A program made the position numbers and the translations under genes. 64,000 nucleotides of DNA from Flagellimonas amoyensis (GTDB lineage: Bacteria; Bacteroidota; Bacteroidia; Flavobacteriales; Flavobacteriaceae): assembly GCF_003058265.1 (NCBI RefSeq), contig NZ_QBUK01000004.1:62001-126000 (forward strand), given 5' to 3'. A model generated the notes under the pieces. That model was given only the letters and a program-made list of their open reading frames with translations. It was not told the origin of the DNA and did no database searches. Shown one piece after another: positions 60,676 to 64,000 of the stretch; the stretch's first letter is position 1; every line of letters begins with the position of its first letter.

Positions 60676-62667
60676 ATGAAGCATACCCGTAGAAAGTTTG
60701 TAAAAACCGGTATTGGGGGCCTCGCCTCCATCACCACTCTCAATTTTCCTTTTTTTGGATTGATTGCCTGCAGTTCCGACAGCAATAATGACGTACCCCC
60801 GAACAATGGCCTGGGCATCACCGGGGTCTCCGTACCTCCGGTGATCAATGCCTCGGCCGGGAGTGAGTTCATTCTAAATGGAAAAGGATTCAAGGTCGGC
60901 GACCAGATTGAATGGATTTCCACTTTGGATGGCTCCAAAACCTTTACCACATCCATTGGCTCCATCACGGAAGCGTCAGCCACTTTTGTGCTACCTACCG
61001 AAATTCCTTCTGGTGGATACCGCTTGGTGCTCTCCCGAAGTGGGGAGACCTTGGGATTGGGTACCGTTCAACTGAACATCGTTGCCGAGTCTGACATTCC
61101 GGATATTGAAGGAATGACCATCAAGGGAATCGTGTTCAGCAATGGCGTTGGAGTAGCTGGCGTTGTGGTCTCCGATGGTCACGAGGTCGCCACTACCGAC
61201 GAGGATGGCATTTATTACCTACCTTCCAACAAAGCATCTGGATTTGTGTTCATCTCCGTGCCAGGAAACTACGAAGTTCCCAACAACGGAAATGCACCAC
61301 AGTTCTTCAAACGGCTCACGACCAGTGCCGGCTCAGTGGAACAGCACGATTTTTCATTGATAGAGACCGACAATGCAGAGCATGTGGTATTGACCATGGC
61401 CGATTGGCACTTGGCCAACCGAAACAACGATTTGGAACAGTTCCAGAATATGGTTCTTCCCGATGTGAATGCCATGATCGATTCATACACCGCAGCAGGT
61501 AAAAAAGTATATGTGCTCACCCTAGGCGACATGACCTGGGACCTTTATTGGTATAGCAATGGATTTGGGCTCAACGACTATATCCCATACATGAACCAAT
61601 TGCATTCCCCGGTGTTCAACGTGATCGGCAACCACGATTACGACCCATATTTCGCCAACGATCGCTTGGCCGAAGATCGGTATAGGAACATTTTGGGCCC
61701 GACCTACTATTCCTTCAATCTGGGCCAGATCCATTATGTGGTCCTTGATGATGTAGAATACTTGAACTCTGGCGGTTCGCAAGGAACTGTTGGAAGCCGC
61801 AATTATAGGGAGCGTTTGTCCACGGAACAGTTGGAATGGCTGAAAAAGGATTTGGCCACGGTCACCGACAAGAGCACCCCTATTGTGATTGCAACACACA
61901 CACCCGTTTATGGCAATCCTTCACTGGACGGAAGCGGAAATCAGGTCAACGCCTATAAATTGGACAATGCACCAGAGCTCATGGCCAACCTTCAAGAGTT
62001 CACCACAGTACATATCCTTACAGGGCACACCCACATCAACTATACGGTTGAGGAAGAACTGGGTGTCATGGAACACAATACCGCGGCCATTTGTGCCACA
62101 TGGTGGTGGACAGGTCGCGAAGGTTATGCCGGAAACCACATCTGCAAGGACGGAAGCCCTGGAGGATATGGAATCTGGGAAATCAATGGCAACCAAATGC
62201 AGTGGCAGTACAAGAGCATTGGCTTTGATACCGATTACCAGTTCCGGGCCTACGATCTGAACATGGTCCACATCACAGCGGCCGAGTTTGCTCCCAATGC
62301 CTCGGAAGAGGACATGGCCCTATATGCCGGACCTTATGCCCAGCCCAATTCCAATAATGAGGTTTTGATCAATATCTGGGGCTATGACGACCAATGGCAA
62401 ATTGAGGTAAGTGAGAACGGGCAACCCTTGGCTATTTCCAGGGTCAAAACATTGGATCCCTTACATATCATTTCCTATGAAGCCAAGAGATTGAACGTTG
62501 GTGCACAACCCACAGGGTCTTTCACAACCAATGAAGCTGCCCACCTGTTCAAGGTTCAGGCAGCGGCACCGAATTCTACATTGGAAATCAAGGTAACCGA
62601 TCGTTTTGGCAGGGTCTATACCGAAAGTATGGAACGCCCAAAGGCATTTTCAACGGCCATAATCTGA
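60676..62667 (+). CDS. Exported calcineurin-type metallophosphoesterase
   Basis: Predicted 663 residues. The N-terminus has a twin-arginine-like TRRKFVKTGIGGLAS plus a lipobox LIACS (Cys about 35), so it is probably a Tat lipoprotein. Domains in order: IPT/TIG-like (about 50-140), a carboxypeptidase-regulatory-like domain (about 150-215, IVFSNGVGVAGVVVSDG), the metallophosphoesterase (about 235-455, with MADWHLANRN, TLGDMTWD, VIGNHDYD, IATHTPVYG and LTGHTHIN supplying the metal ligands) and a C-terminal beta-rich domain. It hydrolyses a phosphomono- or diester outside the cytoplasm. Next to GDPD and SusCD it suggests breakdown of a glycerophosphate compound. Confidence 0.9.
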   Translation: MKHTRRKFVKTGIGGLASITTLNFPFFGLIACSSDSNNDVPPNNGLGITGVSVPPVINASAGSEFILNGKGFKVGDQIEWISTLDGSKTFTTSIGSITEASATFVLPTEIPSGGYRLVLSRSGETLGLGTVQLNIVAESDIPDIEGMTIKGIVFSNGVGVAGVVVSDGHEVATTDEDGIYYLPSNKASGFVFISVPGNYEVPNNGNAPQFFKRLTTSAGSVEQHDFSLIETDNAEHVVLTMADWHLANRNNDLEQFQNMVLPDVNAMIDSYTAAGKKVYVLTLGDMTWDLYWYSNGFGLNDYIPYMNQLHSPVFNVIGNHDYDPYFANDRLAEDRYRNILGPTYYSFNLGQIHYVVLDDVEYLNSGGSQGTVGSRNYRERLSTEQLEWLKKDLATVTDKSTPIVIATHTPVYGNPSLDGSGNQVNAYKLDNAPELMANLQEFTTVHILTGHTHINYTVEEELGVMEHNTAAICATWWWTGREGYAGNHICKDGSPGGYGIWEINGNQMQWQYKSIGFDTDYQFRAYDLNMVHITAAEFAPNASEEDMALYAGPYAQPNSNNEVLINIWGYDDQWQIEVSENGQPLAISRVKTLDPLHIISYEAKRLNVGAQPTGSFTTNEAAHLFKVQAAAPNSTLEIKVTDRFGRVYTESMERPKAFSTAII

Positions 62668-62714
62668 TCCGATTCATTCGCATTGATTAAATTACAGACA
62701 TTTCAACAATCATT

Positions 62715-63524
62715 ATGAAATTAACATCCATTTATTCTCAATTGATAAGACGGGGAGCATTTTTAATGCTCCCCCTCCTACTTTCAAACGTATCCTGCTC
62801 ACAAGAAATAGGTACGGAAACCCGTGTCATCGCCCACAGGGGAGCATGGAAAACACAGGGTCTGCCCGAAAACTCCATCGCCGCATTGAAACATGCCATC
62901 GAGTTGGGCTGTTATGGGGCCGAGTTTGATGTCCACATGACCTTGGACAGTGTTCCGGTGGTAAACCATGATGCCGACTTTATGGGGATGGATATTGAGC
63001 ATACCAATTATGCCGATTTACTGTCCGTTTCCCTTCCAAACGGCGAAAAAATCCCTACGCTGGAAGCTTATCTGAAAGAAGGGCTCCAACAGGACAAGAC
63101 CCGTTTGATCCTCGAGATCAAAAAAGCGCCATCAGGCAAGGAGCATACCCTACTATTGACCGAAAAGGCCGTGGCATTGGTAAAACAACTGGGGGGTGAA
63201 GATCAGGTGGAGTACATCACTTTTGATTTTGATGCAGGGGTTTTGGTCAGTCAATTGACGCCTGGGTCCGAAGTGGCTTACCTCAATGGTGACATGGCAC
63301 CTTCCGAGGCCAAGAAATCGGGATACACCAGCATCGACTACAACATCAAAGTCTATAGAAGCCATCCTGAATGGATCGAAGAGGCACATAAGGAAAATAT
63401 GACCGTCAATGTTTGGACCGTAAATACGGAGGAAGATATGATGGACATGATCCAGAAAAAGGTCGACTTCATTACCACCAATGAGCCAGAGCGGCTTTTC
63501 GACCTTTTGTCGGCACAAAAATAG
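62715..63524 (+). CDS. Glycerophosphodiester phosphodiesterase, exported
   Basis: Predicted 269 residues with a lipoprotein-type signal (LLSNVSC, Cys about 29). GDPD motifs: RVIAHRGAW (catalytic His), PENSIAAL, GAEFDVHMTLD (metal Glu and Asp), VVNHDADF (second His), LILEIK, and NVWTVNTEEDM. It releases sn-glycerol-3-phosphate from glycerophosphodiesters. It lies 47 bp after the phosphoesterase and completes an operon that sits beside glpD, glpK and glpF, which would consume the glycerol or glycerol-phosphate released. Confidence 0.93.
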   Translation: MKLTSIYSQLIRRGAFLMLPLLLSNVSCSQEIGTETRVIAHRGAWKTQGLPENSIAALKHAIELGCYGAEFDVHMTLDSVPVVNHDADFMGMDIEHTNYADLLSVSLPNGEKIPTLEAYLKEGLQQDKTRLILEIKKAPSGKEHTLLLTEKAVALVKQLGGEDQVEYITFDFDAGVLVSQLTPGSEVAYLNGDMAPSEAKKSGYTSIDYNIKVYRSHPEWIEEAHKENMTVNVWTVNTEEDMMDMIQKKVDFITTNEPERLFDLLSAQK

Positions 63525-63567
63525 TTAGCAATTCTGATTTTTGATTACGGGCAGGATTCCGATTTTC

Positions 63568-64000
63568 TTATTCAAAATAAGGACGTAGGATTTCTGCCCA
63601 ATGCAAATATCCCTTTTCATTCAGGTGTAGGCCTTCATCTGTATATTCAGCCTTCAAACTGCCCGATTCGTCCAAAAACAAAGGATGGATATCAATTAAT
63701 GTCAATCCGTACTTCTCGGCCAATTGCTCGATCCCCTCGTTCACTTTGGCAATATGCCCATCCTTATTGTAGTGCCTTTCATATTCCCCGAAACTGCTGT
63801 TGACGGGCAGAATCGTCTGTACCACCAATCGGGTCTTCGGTGATTCCTTTTGTATGCGGGTGATGATGGTCTCATAGTTCTGTATGATCTCCTCATCAGG
63901 AAAGTCCCTAGAAATATCGTTGATTCCGATCAGCAGGAAAATTTGGGCAGGCTGTCCTTCGGTCACCTCATCCAAACGTTCCAAGATGCCAAAAGTGGTA
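63568..64000 (-). CDS. SGNH/GDSL-family hydrolase, partial (5' end beyond the window)
   Basis: Only the C-terminal 144 or so residues are visible; the frame is open through base 64000. SGNH block III is LLIGINDISR (GxND) and block V is TDEGLHLNEKGY (DxxH with catalytic Asp and His). The catalytic Ser block lies outside the window. Such enzymes are esterases or sialic-acid-type O-acetylesterases. It is convergent with the GDPD gene (43-bp gap). Confidence 0.85.
   Translation of the reverse strand, partial: TTFGILERLDEVTEGQPAQIFLLIGINDISRDFPDEEIIQNYETIITRIQKESPKTRLVVQTILPVNSSFGEYERHYNKDGHIAKVNEGIEQLAEKYGLTLIDIHPLFLDESGSLKAEYTDEGLHLNEKGYLHWAEILRPYFE

Overview
The window looks like a chromosomal segment from a Flavobacteriaceae-type member of the Bacteroidota, probably marine. 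The evidence is two SusC/SusD outer-membrane uptake pairs, many SPII lipoproteins, BACON and CHAT proteins, and promoters of the Bacteroidota form TTG-N17..23-TAnnTTTG. No rRNA, tRNA, CRISPR array, insertion sequence or phage gene was seen. The species is not identifiable from the sequence alone.

Region 1 (1-11055, minus strand) is a polysaccharide-utilisation locus: SusC, SusD, a large beta-helix surface lipoprotein, and three tandem paralogous five-bladed-propeller (GH43-like) glycosidases, closed by a hairpin terminator. Region 2 (11580-19766, plus) diverges from it across a 523-bp AT-rich control region. It encodes an AgaS-type SIS isomerase/deaminase, a PfkB kinase, a class II aldolase, an M20 deacylase, an odd epimerase-like SDR, a DapA-like aldolase, a DMT transporter and a DeoR regulator. 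It reads as a cytoplasmic route for an amino or keto-acid sugar whose substrate is unknown. An Nramp-fold transporter lacking the metal ligands (19790-21016) faces it.

Region 3 (21275-41318) is a mixed sugar-catabolic region. It starts with an unknown lipoprotein, ApbE and L-serine dehydratase, then a Gfo/Idh/MocA oxidoreductase and a LacI regulator. The main operon follows: a DUF6786-like lipoprotein, FucI, FucP, a ribulokinase-sized FGGY kinase, GH116, a CobW-type GTPase, GH172 and an alpha/alpha-barrel-like lipoprotein. FucI plus ribulokinase plus GH172, with no fuculose-phosphate aldolase, fits D-arabinose better than L-fucose catabolism.

Region 4 (41420-50311, minus) is a signalling module: a MORN-like protein, a secreted TPR-CHAT (caspase-like) protein, two membrane proteins, a secreted protein, a periplasmic-TPR histidine kinase and a NarL-type response regulator. 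The genes form two operons. Each is preceded by the same 16-bp, 7-2-7 palindrome directly abutting TTG-N20-TAnnTTTG, which strongly suggests one autoregulated regulon. This is the most striking candidate for an undescribed system here.

Region 5 (50366-63524) couples glpD-glpK-glpF (minus) with a divergent operon of SusC, SusD, a BACON lipoprotein, a calcineurin-type phosphoesterase and a glycerophosphodiester phosphodiesterase (plus). Together they look like a SusCD-based uptake and breakdown locus for glycerophosphodiesters or a glycerol-phosphate polymer. A partial SGNH hydrolase runs off the right edge.
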